10,626 bases of DNA from Chloroflexota bacterium (GCA_028874675.1 JAPPJA010000163.1:3178-13803); one strand, 5' to 3'; shown: positions 1 through 7,035, numbered from the stretch's first letter. The notes: a model not told the origin generated them from the sequence alone. Numbers and translations: made by a program.

Positions 1-1030
1 TAAGAGAATATTCCGGATCGTCGCCGTGGTTTGTAACGAAGCGCGAGTCCTTGATGCCGTTCCGCCCCCCAAGCGGCCCCATGTCGCCCTTCCAGCTCTT
101 GCCGTAGGGCGGGTTACTCAACATGAAATCGAACTTCAGTCCCGGGAAGGCGTCGGCGGAAAGGGTGGAGCCGTATTGCATGTTGTCGGCTTCGGTTCCT
201 TCGCCCTTCAGGAGCAAGTCCGCCTTGCTGATGGCATAGGTCTCCGGGTTCACCTCCTGGCCGAACAGGTGGATCGAAACCTCCTGCACTCGCTCCTCTG
301 CCAACTGGGTCAGTGTCCCTTCGGCGACGGTCAACATTCCCCCGGTGCCGCAGGCCCCGTCATATACCAGGTAGGTCCCCGACTGCACCCGGTCCGCAAT
401 AGGCAGGAAGATGAGGCGGGCCATGAGCTGCACCACGTCCCGGGGCGTGAAGTGTTCCCCCGCCTCTTCATTGTTCTCCTCGTTGAATCGCCGGATGAGT
501 TCTTCGAAAATGGTGCCCATGCCGTGATTGTCCAGCCCTTCCAGCAGCACCTCGCCGTCGGTGTTCAGCTTGGGCCGGGGGCTGAGGTTGATGGAATTGT
601 CCAGGAACTTTTCCAGCAGGGCATGAAGAACGTTTGCTTCAATCAACGTGGGTATCTGGTTGCGGAACCGGAACTTTTCCAGGACTTCCTGCACGTTGGG
701 CGAGAAGCCGTCAAGGTACGCCTCGAAGTCGGAACGCAAACGCTGCTGATTCCCGCGCGAAGTGAGATCACGCAGGCGAAAGGGGGAAGTGTTGTAAAAC
801 GCCTCGCCGGACGCTCCGCGCAGGGCTTCGCCCTGGTTCGCCACTCCGGCGGCGTCCAGTTGCTCCTTCAATCGCAGGACAGCCTCCTTGGTGGGTTCCA
901 ACACGGCGTCAAGTCGGCGGATGACGGTCATGGGCAGAATCACGTCCCGGTACTTGCCCCGAACGTATACGTCCCGCAGCACGTCATCGGCAACACTCCA
1001 GATGAATGAACTGATGTTGAGGGCGTTCAC
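1..1030 (-). CDS. hsdM: Type I restriction-modification system DNA methyltransferase subunit (HsdM), N-terminal 343 codons, C-terminus beyond window
   Basis: The product is the modification subunit of a type I restriction-modification complex. It transfers a methyl group from S-adenosylmethionine to adenine N6 and works with HsdS (specificity) and HsdR (restriction). I translated the minus strand from the GTG at 1030-1028; the frame stays open through base 1 with no frameshift. Residues 1-150 resemble the HsdM N-terminal helical domain (start NALNISSFIWSVADDVLRD). Residues 191-205 carry the GEHFTPRDVVQLMAR segment. SAM-binding motif I is DGACGTGG at 224-231, followed by GQEVNPETYAI near 257-267 and the catalytic NPPY at 306-309. 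The usual second residue of motif I is P, and here it is G. The GTG start overlaps the TGA of the upstream XRE gene in a GTGA junction, which implies translational coupling. hsdS and hsdR are not visible and should lie past base 1. The family identity is secure. Confidence 0.95.
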   Translation of the reverse strand, partial: MNALNISSFIWSVADDVLRDVYVRGKYRDVILPMTVIRRLDAVLEPTKEAVLRLKEQLDAAGVANQGEALRGASGEAFYNTSPFRLRDLTSRGNQQRLRSDFEAYLDGFSPNVQEVLEKFRFRNQIPTLIEANVLHALLEKFLDNSINLSPRPKLNTDGEVLLEGLDNHGMGTIFEELIRRFNEENNEEAGEHFTPRDVVQLMARLIFLPIADRVQSGTYLVYDGACGTGGMLTVAEGTLTQLAEERVQEVSIHLFGQEVNPETYAISKADLLLKGEGTEADNMQYGSTLSADAFPGLKFDFMLSNPPYGKSWKGDMGPLGGRNGIKDSRFVTNHGDDPEYSL

Positions 1031-1380
1031 GGGTTGGTCATGCTCCTATAGGCTGCCTTGACCATCTGGTCGATGGCAACGGCGGCTTCTTCATTCAGGC
1101 GCGGGTCGGTGCGCAGGCAGGTGGAAATGATGGCCAGAGGCTCTGGCGCCCCCTTGACGACACTGCTTCGGAAGAACCGATCCACGTCCAATCCCGACCA
1201 TGCCGCCAACGCCGCCAGACCGTTTACGTCAGGGTGCTTGCCCTGGGACATGCGGGTAAGGGTGGAGGCGCTGATGTCGCATTCATCCGCCACCTGCTTC
1301 CAGGTGCATTCCCGGGCCTGCCTCTCGGCATCCAGGGCGGCGTAGAAGGCGTCCGAGTCGAACTTGGTTTTCTTTTTCAC
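1027..1380 (-). CDS. XRE-family helix-turn-helix regulator preceding hsdM
   Basis: A 117-residue DNA-binding protein, probably the transcriptional regulator of the type I system. The HTH lies at about residues 25-50: CTWKQVADECDISASTLTRM followed by SQGKHPDVNGLAALAAWSGL, the Cro/CI pattern (helix, A-x-x-C, I-S-x-S-T-L-x-R-M). The C-terminal 45 residues are acidic and helical and have no assigned domain. I chose the GTG at 1380 because it begins the conserved-looking KKKTKFDSDAFYAALDAER segment and has a G-rich stretch (GGGGG) about 7 bases upstream. An ATG at 1563 extends the frame by 61 codons, but that extension is Ser/Arg-rich and crosses the presumed promoter, so I rejected it. The stop codon overlaps the hsdM start by four bases. 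Small HTH proteins in this position are known next to type I systems; whether it acts as a controller protein or a repressor cannot be told. Confidence 0.82.
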   Translation of the reverse strand: MKKKTKFDSDAFYAALDAERQARECTWKQVADECDISASTLTRMSQGKHPDVNGLAALAAWSGLDVDRFFRSSVVKGAPEPLAIISTCLRTDPRLNEEAAVAIDQMVKAAYRSMTNP

Positions 1381-1410
1381 TGACTTGCCCCCACTACGGA
1401 AAACCCTATG

Positions 1411-1416
1411 AGTATA
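1411..1416 (-). promoter_or_regulatory. Possible -10 box for the XRE-hsdM operon
   Basis: On the minus strand the hexamer TATACT lies about 31 bases before the GTG start at 1380, in an AT-rich patch. No convincing -35 box is found 16-18 bases further up (TAGCTC or GTAGCT), so the promoter may need an activator or the call may be wrong. Confidence 0.3.
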
Positions 1417-1441
1417 TTCCAAACCACGCGAAGAGCTACTA

Positions 1442-1499
1442 GTTCGAGAATAACAATTGAACGATAACATTGCAACTGATAACATATTCGAACTCGAAC
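1442..1499. promoter_or_regulatory. Candidate operator: GTTCGA/TCGAAC inverted and direct repeats
   Basis: GTTCGA at 1442-1447 is mirrored by TCGAAC at 1488-1493, which is repeated directly at 1494-1499. Between the arms the string GATAACAT occurs twice (1463-1470 and 1478-1485). The block is clearly AT-richer than the flanking genes and lies between the divergent XRE-hsdM operon and the ankyrin gene. These are the properties expected of an operator for the adjacent XRE protein, but binding is inferred. Confidence 0.4.
1457..1485 (+). promoter_or_regulatory. Possible plus-strand promoter towards the ankyrin gene
   Basis: TTGAAC (1457-1462) and TAACAT (1480-1485) are separated by 17 bases, and TGA directly before the -10 gives an extended -10 (TGn). 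Each hexamer matches the consensus at 4 of 6 positions. It lies inside the palindromic block and about 290 bases before the ANK start, so the leader would be long. Confidence 0.25.
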
Positions 1500-1733
1500 T
1501 CAGTCGAGTGGTGGGGGGGAAAAGATCGAGTCGATATGTGGCAATTTGCCGCCGTAAAGGCAACGCTCATTATTCCTTGCCAGCCACAGGCTCGTGTGAA
1601 ATCAATACTCCACGCAGATATTGGGGCATTCGTTGCACCTCCCGGTCGGGTTAGCGCAGAAGGGTACGCGCTTAATCCACCGTGTAAACGGCACTGAATA
1701 GCCTGCGAATCCATCTGAATCAATCTGGGGTTA

Positions 1734-1765
1734 TCGGGTTCCCAGTCAATCGGGTCCCCAGTCAA
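1734..1765 (+). repeat. 16-bp tandem direct repeat immediately upstream of the ankyrin gene
   Basis: TCGGGTTCCCAGTCAA (1734-1749) is followed without a gap by TCGGGTCCCCAGTCAA (1750-1765), differing at one base. The pair ends six bases before the ANK ATG and occupies the place where a Shine-Dalgarno sequence should be. It could be a regulator-binding site, a slippage product or a scar; 16 is not a multiple of three, so it is not a coding repeat. Confidence 0.75.
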
Positions 1766-1771
1766 ATTGAA

Positions 1772-4063
1772 ATGGACCCACAGATTCGGAGAGGGAATTT
1801 GCGATACAACGATTACAAGTTCGATCTTGCGGTGGCGCTCCGTATGGGATCGGTCACGATTTACGATTCTCGCGCTCCTTCCAGTTTCAGGCAGCTGTCG
1901 GTCCTGGACCCCGCCGCCATCGGGAAGGCGATGCGGGAAGCGGCGTTTCCTAGACTTCCCTTCGTGGACCTCCCAACTCCAGCAGCCACCGGAAGCAATC
2001 TGCCCGCCGGCCCAGGCTTGGCCGAAGCAGCGGGAGCATCAAGCGTGGGCAACTTGTATCGCACCGCAGCCCTCGTCACCGCCATTTCCGATGGCTACGA
2101 AGCGCGTTTCCTGGGCACTTCCCCCACTGCGGACTTCTTTGGCCCTAGCGAGTACATAGCCTTCCATCCAATGCTGTCGTCCCGGCACCCCTACGGTTCG
2201 CTCGAAAACCCGCCCAAGCCTGAACACACCCTCCTGATAGCTCCTTGGCAGGACCCGGAGATGCTTGGACAGGCGGTCTTGAATGTCTTCGCCATGGCCG
2301 GCCCGCCGGTTAACAAGGGAATGCTCTCCGTCTTCGATCCACCGACTCCCAAGCGGCGCACTGTCCTGCACCGTGCCGCCACCGGCGAGCCGGGAGAGGA
2401 CCTGCCCGCCCGGAAACCGCGCAACGTGAATCCGGTAGACACCGCTGGCGTGACCCCCTTAATGCTGGTGGCAAAGGCTGGAGAGCAGGAAACCGCTTTC
2501 AGGCTTTTGGATTGGGGGGCGGACCAGGACTTGAGAGACCGCCTGGGATTATCGGCGTTGCACCACGCCGCCGCCGGGGGACATGCGGCGGTGATCGGAG
2601 TCCTTATGGAATCTGGAGCCGACCCGGACCAGCCGGACCATTATGGTCGCACACCCCTGCATTTGGCGGCGGCCCGGGGTCATGCGCCTGCTGTGGCAAG
2701 GTTGCTGGCCGGAAGGGCTTCACCCAACGCTCAGGACCGTCTGTATTCCTCAACACCCTTGCACTTAGCGGTTCGGGGCAATCACCGGACCTTATTGCCC
2801 CTTTTGACCGGCGCCGGCGCGGACATCGATAGCGCCAACGAGGCGGGCCGAACGGCTCTTCACGTGGCCGCTGCCTACGGGTACCGGCAGTTAGTAAGGG
2901 ATCTCATCGCCACCGGGGCGGACGTCAACCGGCAGGACCAGCGGGGCGAAGCTCCCCTCCACCGGTCGACTTTCTATCAGCATCTGGAATGCGTGGCGAC
3001 CCTGTTGGAGGCCGGGGCTGATCCCGGAACGTCCGACTACCAGGGCACCACTCCCCTCCACGTGGCTGCCAGAATGAACCGGGGCCGGGCCATCCATTTG
3101 CTTCTGAATGCCGGGGCTGACGTCGGTGCAATCAACCAAGAGGGCCTGACTTCCCTGGACCTGGCAATGGTCAACCTCCATGAAGTTGTCAATCGGTGGC
3201 AGAGCCACTTGGAAGGTACGGTTGGGACTGGCTGGGAGCACAACAGCGAGGCTGTCGAAATCCTTCTGGAGCATGGGGCCAACCTGGACCCCCTGCGAAT
3301 ACCGGTGGGGGACCGCCATGTCCTGTGGCCCCACCTCACCCCCTCAGACTTGCTCTTGCCGACCGGCGACATCGACTACGCCAAGCTCCCTGGTCTGCCC
3401 GAGTCAATGAAAAAACGACTTCCAAAGAAGGACAGATGGAACCATAGCCCACTGAACACAGTGGTTACTCTGAACAGCCTGCTTCACGATGCGGTGAATA
3501 AGGGAATGCCCCAACTTGTTAAAACCCTCCTGAAGTATGGCGCATCCCCTGACACGGCGGTGCGTATAAATTTTCCTCCTCTGCACCTGGCTGCCGGGAC
3601 GGGCAACCGGGAGTTGGTTGACATCCTGTTGCAGTACGGAGCGGATCTGGAGACGCCCTGGACCAACGCCCCGGATGGTAGATACGACCCGTTACGCAAT
3701 AATTGGGAACGCTTAAAGAGGGAGTTTCCGCACCTGGAATACGACAAGAGAATGGGGCGGGTGTTCGGAAATATGGGTACGGCCCTGGACGAAGCTACCA
3801 ACCGGGGCCAAGTGGAGATGGTGCGCCACTTGCTGGAATGGGGGGCGGTTCCGTTGCCGGACCTTACACGGATACCGCGTAATTGGGGTATTCCTCATGA
3901 TACTTACATGGAGATCATGAACCGTGGCCTTAGCCATCTTGCGCCTGAGGTTCCCGATACCTACGAGAGGCTCCTGCTCCGGCATCTCTTTTTCTACAAC
4001 GCACCGTCTGAATTGCTGGAAGCTATGACAGAGGTATTTCGGGATTTCGGGCTGATCCCATGA
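1772..4063 (+). CDS. Ankyrin-repeat protein, 763 residues, with unrecognised N-terminal region
   Basis: A large, probably cytoplasmic protein-binding scaffold. Residues 1-190 match no family I know. Ankyrin repeats start near 196 (TVLHRAATGE) and run in register at about 225-257, 258-290, 291-324, 325-357, 358-390, 391-423 and 424-456, with the diagnostic G-x-TPLHLAA and LL-x-x-GAD motifs. The eighth (457-502) is interrupted by about 13 residues (LEGTVGTGWEHNS). A 65-residue non-ANK insert (503-567) follows, then further repeats at about 566-598, 601-630 and 668-695, and a non-repeat tail to 763. No signal peptide or membrane segment is visible. The ATG at 1772 has no recognisable ribosome binding site. 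Upstream the frame is open to a TAA at 1685 but offers only CTG codons, and the next internal ATG is codon 25 (1844). The gene diverges from the hsd operon. ANK proteins in bacteria range from host-interaction effectors to defence components, and no enzymatic domain here allows a choice. Confidence 0.9.
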   Translation: MDPQIRRGNLRYNDYKFDLAVALRMGSVTIYDSRAPSSFRQLSVLDPAAIGKAMREAAFPRLPFVDLPTPAATGSNLPAGPGLAEAAGASSVGNLYRTAALVTAISDGYEARFLGTSPTADFFGPSEYIAFHPMLSSRHPYGSLENPPKPEHTLLIAPWQDPEMLGQAVLNVFAMAGPPVNKGMLSVFDPPTPKRRTVLHRAATGEPGEDLPARKPRNVNPVDTAGVTPLMLVAKAGEQETAFRLLDWGADQDLRDRLGLSALHHAAAGGHAAVIGVLMESGADPDQPDHYGRTPLHLAAARGHAPAVARLLAGRASPNAQDRLYSSTPLHLAVRGNHRTLLPLLTGAGADIDSANEAGRTALHVAAAYGYRQLVRDLIATGADVNRQDQRGEAPLHRSTFYQHLECVATLLEAGADPGTSDYQGTTPLHVAARMNRGRAIHLLLNAGADVGAINQEGLTSLDLAMVNLHEVVNRWQSHLEGTVGTGWEHNSEAVEILLEHGANLDPLRIPVGDRHVLWPHLTPSDLLLPTGDIDYAKLPGLPESMKKRLPKKDRWNHSPLNTVVTLNSLLHDAVNKGMPQLVKTLLKYGASPDTAVRINFPPLHLAAGTGNRELVDILLQYGADLETPWTNAPDGRYDPLRNNWERLKREFPHLEYDKRMGRVFGNMGTALDEATNRGQVEMVRHLLEWGAVPLPDLTRIPRNWGIPHDTYMEIMNRGLSHLAPEVPDTYERLLLRHLFFYNAPSELLEAMTEVFRDFGLIP

Positions 4064-4218
4064 TTGGGCCTTCAACTCTTGACCCCGGGAGGTGGAAGCA
4101 TCTTTCTTTTTAGGAATAAGTGGAAGACTGGGCGTGGTTGCTGGGAGTGCTTCCAGACGCCCAGCGCTAACCTGTCCATCCAACAAACTCAACTGGAGAC
4201 CGGCCGATTACAGGAATT

Positions 4219-4248
4219 CCGGCAGTTGCGAAAACGGGCAACTGCCGG
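4219..4248. terminator. Perfect 11-bp hairpin downstream of the ankyrin gene
   Basis: CCGGCAGTTGC (4219-4229) pairs exactly with GCAACTGCCGG (4238-4248) across an 8-base loop. It lies about 155 bases after the ANK stop and has no T-run on either strand, so it may be a weak or factor-dependent terminator, or a degenerate repetitive extragenic palindrome. Confidence 0.4.
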
Positions 4249-4253
4249 CGGAG

Positions 4254-4276
4254 GGAGCCGCATAGGTTACGGCTCC
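4254..4276. repeat. Second hairpin, 7-bp stem
   Basis: GGAGCCG (4254-4260) pairs with CGGCTCC (4270-4276) around a 9-base loop, six bases after the first hairpin. Two adjacent hairpins behind a gene suggest a transcript-end structure, but no T-run follows. Confidence 0.4.
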
Positions 4277-4423
4277 TTGATGGTGGGATTGTCTGCGCGT
4301 TAGGGTTTCCAGGTATTCAGCAAGGGATCGAGGTGCCATCTACCACTGATAAGTCCGCATTTGGTACGTTAATGCCCACGGACCCAATATTGATTCCGCT
4401 GCGTGGGACCGGGCGAAGTTGAC

Positions 4424-4427
4424 CAGC
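4424..4427. repeat. Left target-site duplication CAGC of the IS element
   Basis: CAGC directly precedes the left TGTG end and matches CAGC at 7036-7039 just after the right TACA end. A 4-bp match alone is weak evidence, but both copies sit exactly at ends defined independently by the inverted-repeat alignment. Confidence 0.7.
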
Positions 4428-4477
4428 TGTGAATCGCCGAGGTCATTAGTCCAGTGATCGCCACGGACATTAGTCCA
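4428..4477 (+). repeat. Left end of the IS: two terminal repeat units
   Basis: Two copies of the pattern ATCGCC-N5-CATTAGTCCA: 4433-4453 and 4457-4477. The first forms part of the terminal inverted repeat. Multiple end repeats of this kind are known transposase-binding sites in IS21; here binding is inferred from arrangement. The copy at 4457-4477 is followed by CCCTGG, which also flanks the innermost right-end copy as CCAGGG. Confidence 0.8.
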
Positions 4478-4524
4478 CCCTGGACTTGGGTGGGTTAGAC
4501 TTGTAACACTTTATGGGTAGGCGG

Positions 4525-5292
4525 TCAATCACCTCCTCTGTCGCCCATCAGCTTCCGGTGGGGCGACAGTTTCTCTCTGTAGCTAGCCCCCTCGATGACG
4601 ATCTGGTAGCTGGCGTTGGCCAACCGGTCCAGGGCGCTGTTACCGAGAATGGCGTCGTCGAAGAGGCTGAGCCATTCCTCCACCGACCGGTTGCTGGTGA
4701 TTACGAAGCTGGAGGCACGATGTCTGCCGATGATCAGCTCGTAGAGGTCAGCGGACTGCTGGGCGGTGAGGCGGTGCAGGCCCAGGTCGTCCAGGATCAG
4801 CAGGTCTGGGGAGAGAAATGACCGGAAGGTGCGGTCCAGGGAGTTGTCGACCCGGGCCTGGGCCGTGGCCCTGAAGAAGTCGTCGGCATGGCTGAAGCGG
4901 ACAGCATGACCGGCGCGGATGGCTGAGTAGCCCAGGGCCTGGGCCAGGAAGGTCTTGCCCACACCGGCGGGTCCCACCAGCAGGACGTGTTCGTGCCGGC
5001 TCAGGAACTCCAGGGAGAAGACAGCGTCCAGGAGTCGGCGGTCCAGGGTGATGGCGGCAGACCAGTCGAAGTCCTCCAGGCGGCAGGTCTCTTCGAATCC
5101 GGCGTTGCGCACCCGCAGTTCCATGCGCCGGTCGGCGCGGCGGTTGACCTCGTCGGAAAGGATGATCTCCAGGAAGGAAGCGTAGTCCAACTGGTCCCTG
5201 CGGGCCAGGGCAATGCGTTCGGGCAGAGTGGCTGCCATGGGTCCCAGCTGGAGCCGCTTGAGCAACGGCGTAAGTTCGGTGACGCGGGTCAT
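4525..5292 (-). CDS. istB: IS21-family helper ATPase IstB
   Basis: A 255-residue AAA+ ATPase, related to the DnaC/DnaA type, which in IS21 binds target DNA and activates the IstA transposase. Walker A is GPAGVGKT at 107-114 and Walker B is LLILDD at 164-169. A sensor-like ITSNR follows at 198-202 and a conserved arginine-rich stretch near 220-226 (ALDRLAN). The N-terminal 90 residues carry the IstB-specific helical region (LTPLLKRLQLGPM). The ATG overlaps the istA stop in an ATGA junction and has a strong AGGAGG six bases upstream inside istA, so the two are translated from one mRNA. The length is normal for the family and no damage is visible. It ends about 47 bases inside the left-end repeats. 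Confidence 0.96.
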   Translation of the reverse strand: MTRVTELTPLLKRLQLGPMAATLPERIALARRDQLDYASFLEIILSDEVNRRADRRMELRVRNAGFEETCRLEDFDWSAAITLDRRLLDAVFSLEFLSRHEHVLLVGPAGVGKTFLAQALGYSAIRAGHAVRFSHADDFFRATAQARVDNSLDRTFRSFLSPDLLILDDLGLHRLTAQQSADLYELIIGRHRASSFVITSNRSVEEWLSLFDDAILGNSALDRLANASYQIVIEGASYREKLSPHRKLMGDRGGD

Positions 5293-6902
5293 GATTGACC
5301 TCCTGTTTTCAATTGGGCTGACTCGGTGGATCCGGTTGACTGGTGGGTGTGAGCTTTCCCGTGGGCGAAGACGTCGCCAGGACGGGCGAAACGTCCTGCT
5401 GGCAACGCCGGTGGATAGTCCGGGGTCTCCTGTTGTTCCAGGGCCTGCACCAGGATGCGCTCCACCCTACCCACGTCGATTAAATCCACGTCCAGGGCCC
5501 TGCGGCAGGCGGCATCCAAGCGCTGGGGTGTGTAGCTCTCTCCCAGGCGGATGAGCTTGTGGCCCTGTCTGATTCTCGACCAGGGCAGGGGGCCATCGAA
5601 TAGCCGCTCGGCGAACTCGGCCACCGCTGGACCCTGCTCGGCCGCCTTGCGCTTGATGGCATCGGGCGCCCGCAGGGTGTAGGCGCTCAGCTCGGCGGGA
5701 TAATCGGCAGTGTCGGTGGAGCGGCCACCCTTGGGCTGGCGGGGATGGACCTTGACCAGCTGGCCCCGGTGGAAGATACGCACCAGCTTGGTGCCCAAGC
5801 CGACCTCCACCTGCTGCCCGGGGGGACAGAGGGTGGAGGGCACCGAGTAAAGGGCGTACTGGCAGGCCACATGGTGATCGGTGTGAACTTTCGCAGTGCG
5901 CCAATGGGTGACCTCGTAGGGCACGCCGTCCCAGGGGAGCAAGGCCTGGCGCTCCTCGTCCAGGAAGACCTGCAGGGGCTGGCGACGGGTGGTGCCGTGG
6001 ATACGCAGTCCGGCAACGTCACGACACCAGCGCTGGGCCTGATTCCGGACGTCGAAGAGGTCCTTGAAATCGCCGCCCTTGAAGAACCGCTCCCGGGCGT
6101 ACTGGACGCTCCGTTCTACCATGGGCTTGTCTTTGGGGCGGCGCACACGGGCGGGATCGGTGATGAAGCCCCGGTGCTGGGAGTATTCCAGGAAACCGCG
6201 GGTGAGGCGGGGGTGCAGAGCGTCGGCTCCGGCTACCGCGGCGGGGAAGTTGTCGATGACCAGGTACTTGGGGATGCCGCCGAAGAAGGACCAAGCGGCC
6301 TCCAGACCGGCGATCACGTCTTCCAGCTTCTGGCCGTAGGCAGGCCACAGGAAGCAATGACGGGAGTAGGTCAGCACCACCAACAGCGCCCATACTGTGC
6401 AGCGGCGACCGATCTCCTCGTCTTGGATGTAGCCCAGGCGGCCGAAGTCCATTTCGGCCACCTCCCCGGGAGGGCTTTGCTCCATCCGTACCGTTCTGAG
6501 GCTACGCCGACGCCAGTTGCGCCGTTGCAGGAAACGCCGCAGCGAGGTGTAGGACACAGCACAGCCCCGCTGGGCCAGCAATTCCTGGATGCGAGTCACC
6601 TGAAGACGGTCAACGGTGACCCACCGGTAGATCTGGTCGCCCCAGGACTCCAGCAGTTCCTCGGCCGGTGCCACCGTCTGCCGCGGCCCCGACCTGCTCA
6701 GGGCCACCAACCGGCTCAGTTGTTCCTCGGTGGGGTTCGGTCCTTCTCGCTGTACCCCGGACTCTACCGCCGCCGCCAGATACTTCCGGATGGTATCTCG
6801 GGACAGTCCTGTCCCCGCTGCTATGTGCCTTTGGCTGTCCCCTTGTTGCCAGCGCCGGATGACTTCCATTACGTCCACTCGGGACACCTCCTTATAGGCC
6901 AT
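5289..6902 (-). CDS. istA: IS21-family DDE transposase IstA
   Basis: The transposase of the element, 537 residues. An N-terminal HTH lies at about residues 8-42 (VIRRWQQGDSQRHIAAGTGL then SRDTIRKYL), and a second DNA-binding segment at about 94-130. The RNase H-like core shows the DDE triad as D152 (EMDFGRLG), D217 (YLVIDNFPAA) and E263 (DKPMVERSVQYARE). A C-terminal region of about 200 residues follows, rich in Arg and Gln. All catalytic residues are present, so it should be active. Start choice: the ATG at 6902 gives the longest protein, but a near-perfect AAGGAGGTG (6893-6885) lies inside it, six bases before an in-frame GTG at 6878, which would give 529 residues. The ATG is also preceded by a hairpin that covers its GAGGTG. 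I give the longer form and consider the GTG start at least equally likely. It overlaps istB by four bases. Confidence 0.96.
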   Translation of the reverse strand: MAYKEVSRVDVMEVIRRWQQGDSQRHIAAGTGLSRDTIRKYLAAAVESGVQREGPNPTEEQLSRLVALSRSGPRQTVAPAEELLESWGDQIYRWVTVDRLQVTRIQELLAQRGCAVSYTSLRRFLQRRNWRRRSLRTVRMEQSPPGEVAEMDFGRLGYIQDEEIGRRCTVWALLVVLTYSRHCFLWPAYGQKLEDVIAGLEAAWSFFGGIPKYLVIDNFPAAVAGADALHPRLTRGFLEYSQHRGFITDPARVRRPKDKPMVERSVQYARERFFKGGDFKDLFDVRNQAQRWCRDVAGLRIHGTTRRQPLQVFLDEERQALLPWDGVPYEVTHWRTAKVHTDHHVACQYALYSVPSTLCPPGQQVEVGLGTKLVRIFHRGQLVKVHPRQPKGGRSTDTADYPAELSAYTLRAPDAIKRKAAEQGPAVAEFAERLFDGPLPWSRIRQGHKLIRLGESYTPQRLDAACRRALDVDLIDVGRVERILVQALEQQETPDYPPALPAGRFARPGDVFAHGKAHTHQSTGSTESAQLKTGGQS

Positions 6903-6904
6903 CT

Positions 6905-6927
6905 CCGCACCTCAAATTCAAGTGCGG
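6905..6927 (-). promoter_or_regulatory. Hairpin masking the upstream istA ribosome binding site
   Basis: On the minus strand CCGCAC (6927-6922) pairs with GTGCGG (6910-6905) around an 11-base loop, ending two bases before the istA ATG at 6902. The GAGGTG that could serve as ribosome binding site for that ATG lies partly in the right arm. The structure could limit transposase synthesis or favour the downstream GTG. Confidence 0.4.
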
Positions 6928-6954
6928 CTATGATCCTCTGCTCGGTGCCCAGGG

Positions 6955-7035
6955 TGGACTAATGACCCTGGCGATGTGGACTAATGTACTTGGCGATTTT
7001 CCGGATTACTGGACTATAGTTCTTGGCGTTTTACA
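6955..7035 (-). repeat. Right end of the IS: three terminal repeat units
   Basis: Three copies in inverted orientation to the left end: TGGACTAATG-N4-TGGCGAT at 6955-6975 and 6977-6997, and the diverged TGGACTATAG-N4-TGGCGTT at 7010-7030, followed by the terminal TTACA. The first two are 22 bases apart, about two helical turns; the third is offset by 33 bases. The istA promoter should lie in or beside this block, so transposase binding could repress its own gene. Confidence 0.8.

Larger units (their letters stand above)
1381..1771. other. Divergent intergenic region between the XRE gene and the ankyrin gene
   Basis: This 391-base gap separates the minus-strand hsd operon from the plus-strand ANK gene. 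It holds the candidate operator and promoters (1411-1499) and the 16-bp tandem repeat (1734-1765). Between 1500 and 1733 I see no RNA gene, no hairpin with a T-run, and no credible small gene: the short open frames there have atypical composition and no ribosome binding site. Confidence 0.6.
4064..4427. other. Non-coding gap between the ankyrin gene and the IS element
   Basis: About 360 bases. Besides the two hairpins I see no gene: the longest open frame (79 codons from 4064) begins at the base after the ANK stop and has no ribosome binding site and no recognisable motif. A further short inverted repeat CCCACG/CGTGGG lies around 4376-4408. The left copy of the CAGC target duplication ends the region. 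Confidence 0.6.
4428..7035 (-). mobile_element. Complete IS21-family insertion sequence, about 2.6 kb, with istA and istB
   Basis: The element has the IS21 hallmarks: a long DDE transposase (IstA) followed by an overlapping AAA+ helper (IstB), ends of TG...CA, and several copies of a terminal repeat inside each end. I placed the ends by aligning both termini inward without gaps: left TGTGAATCGCC (4428-4438) against right, read on the minus strand, TGTAAAACGCC (7035-7025), 9 of 11 identical, with the similarity continuing to a shared AGTCCA. The sequences just outside, CAGC at 4424-4427 and CAGC at 7036-7039, form a 4-bp target duplication, within the 4-8 bp range of the family. Both genes and both ends are intact, so it may be mobile. 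The site is the gap between two convergent genes. Confidence 0.93.

Noticed and set aside
26..1009. A 327-codon open frame on the plus strand over the start of the window.
   Set aside because: It is the exact antisense of hsdM, whose minus-strand translation carries motif I and NPPY; long antisense frames are common in GC-rich DNA.
1381..1563. A 61-codon N-terminal extension of the XRE protein to an ATG at 1563.
   Set aside because: It is rich in Ser and Arg, crosses the AT-rich control region, and makes the protein much longer than similar regulators.
1457..1697. Small plus-strand frames of 65 and 75 codons in the intergenic region.
   Set aside because: No ribosome binding site, no motif, atypical composition, and they overlap the putative control sequences.
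4064..4303. A 79-codon plus-strand frame directly after the ankyrin gene.
   Set aside because: It contains both hairpins and has no ribosome binding site or recognisable sequence.
5745..6962. A 405-codon plus-strand frame over istA.
   Set aside because: It is antisense to the DDE transposase and has no recognisable domain.
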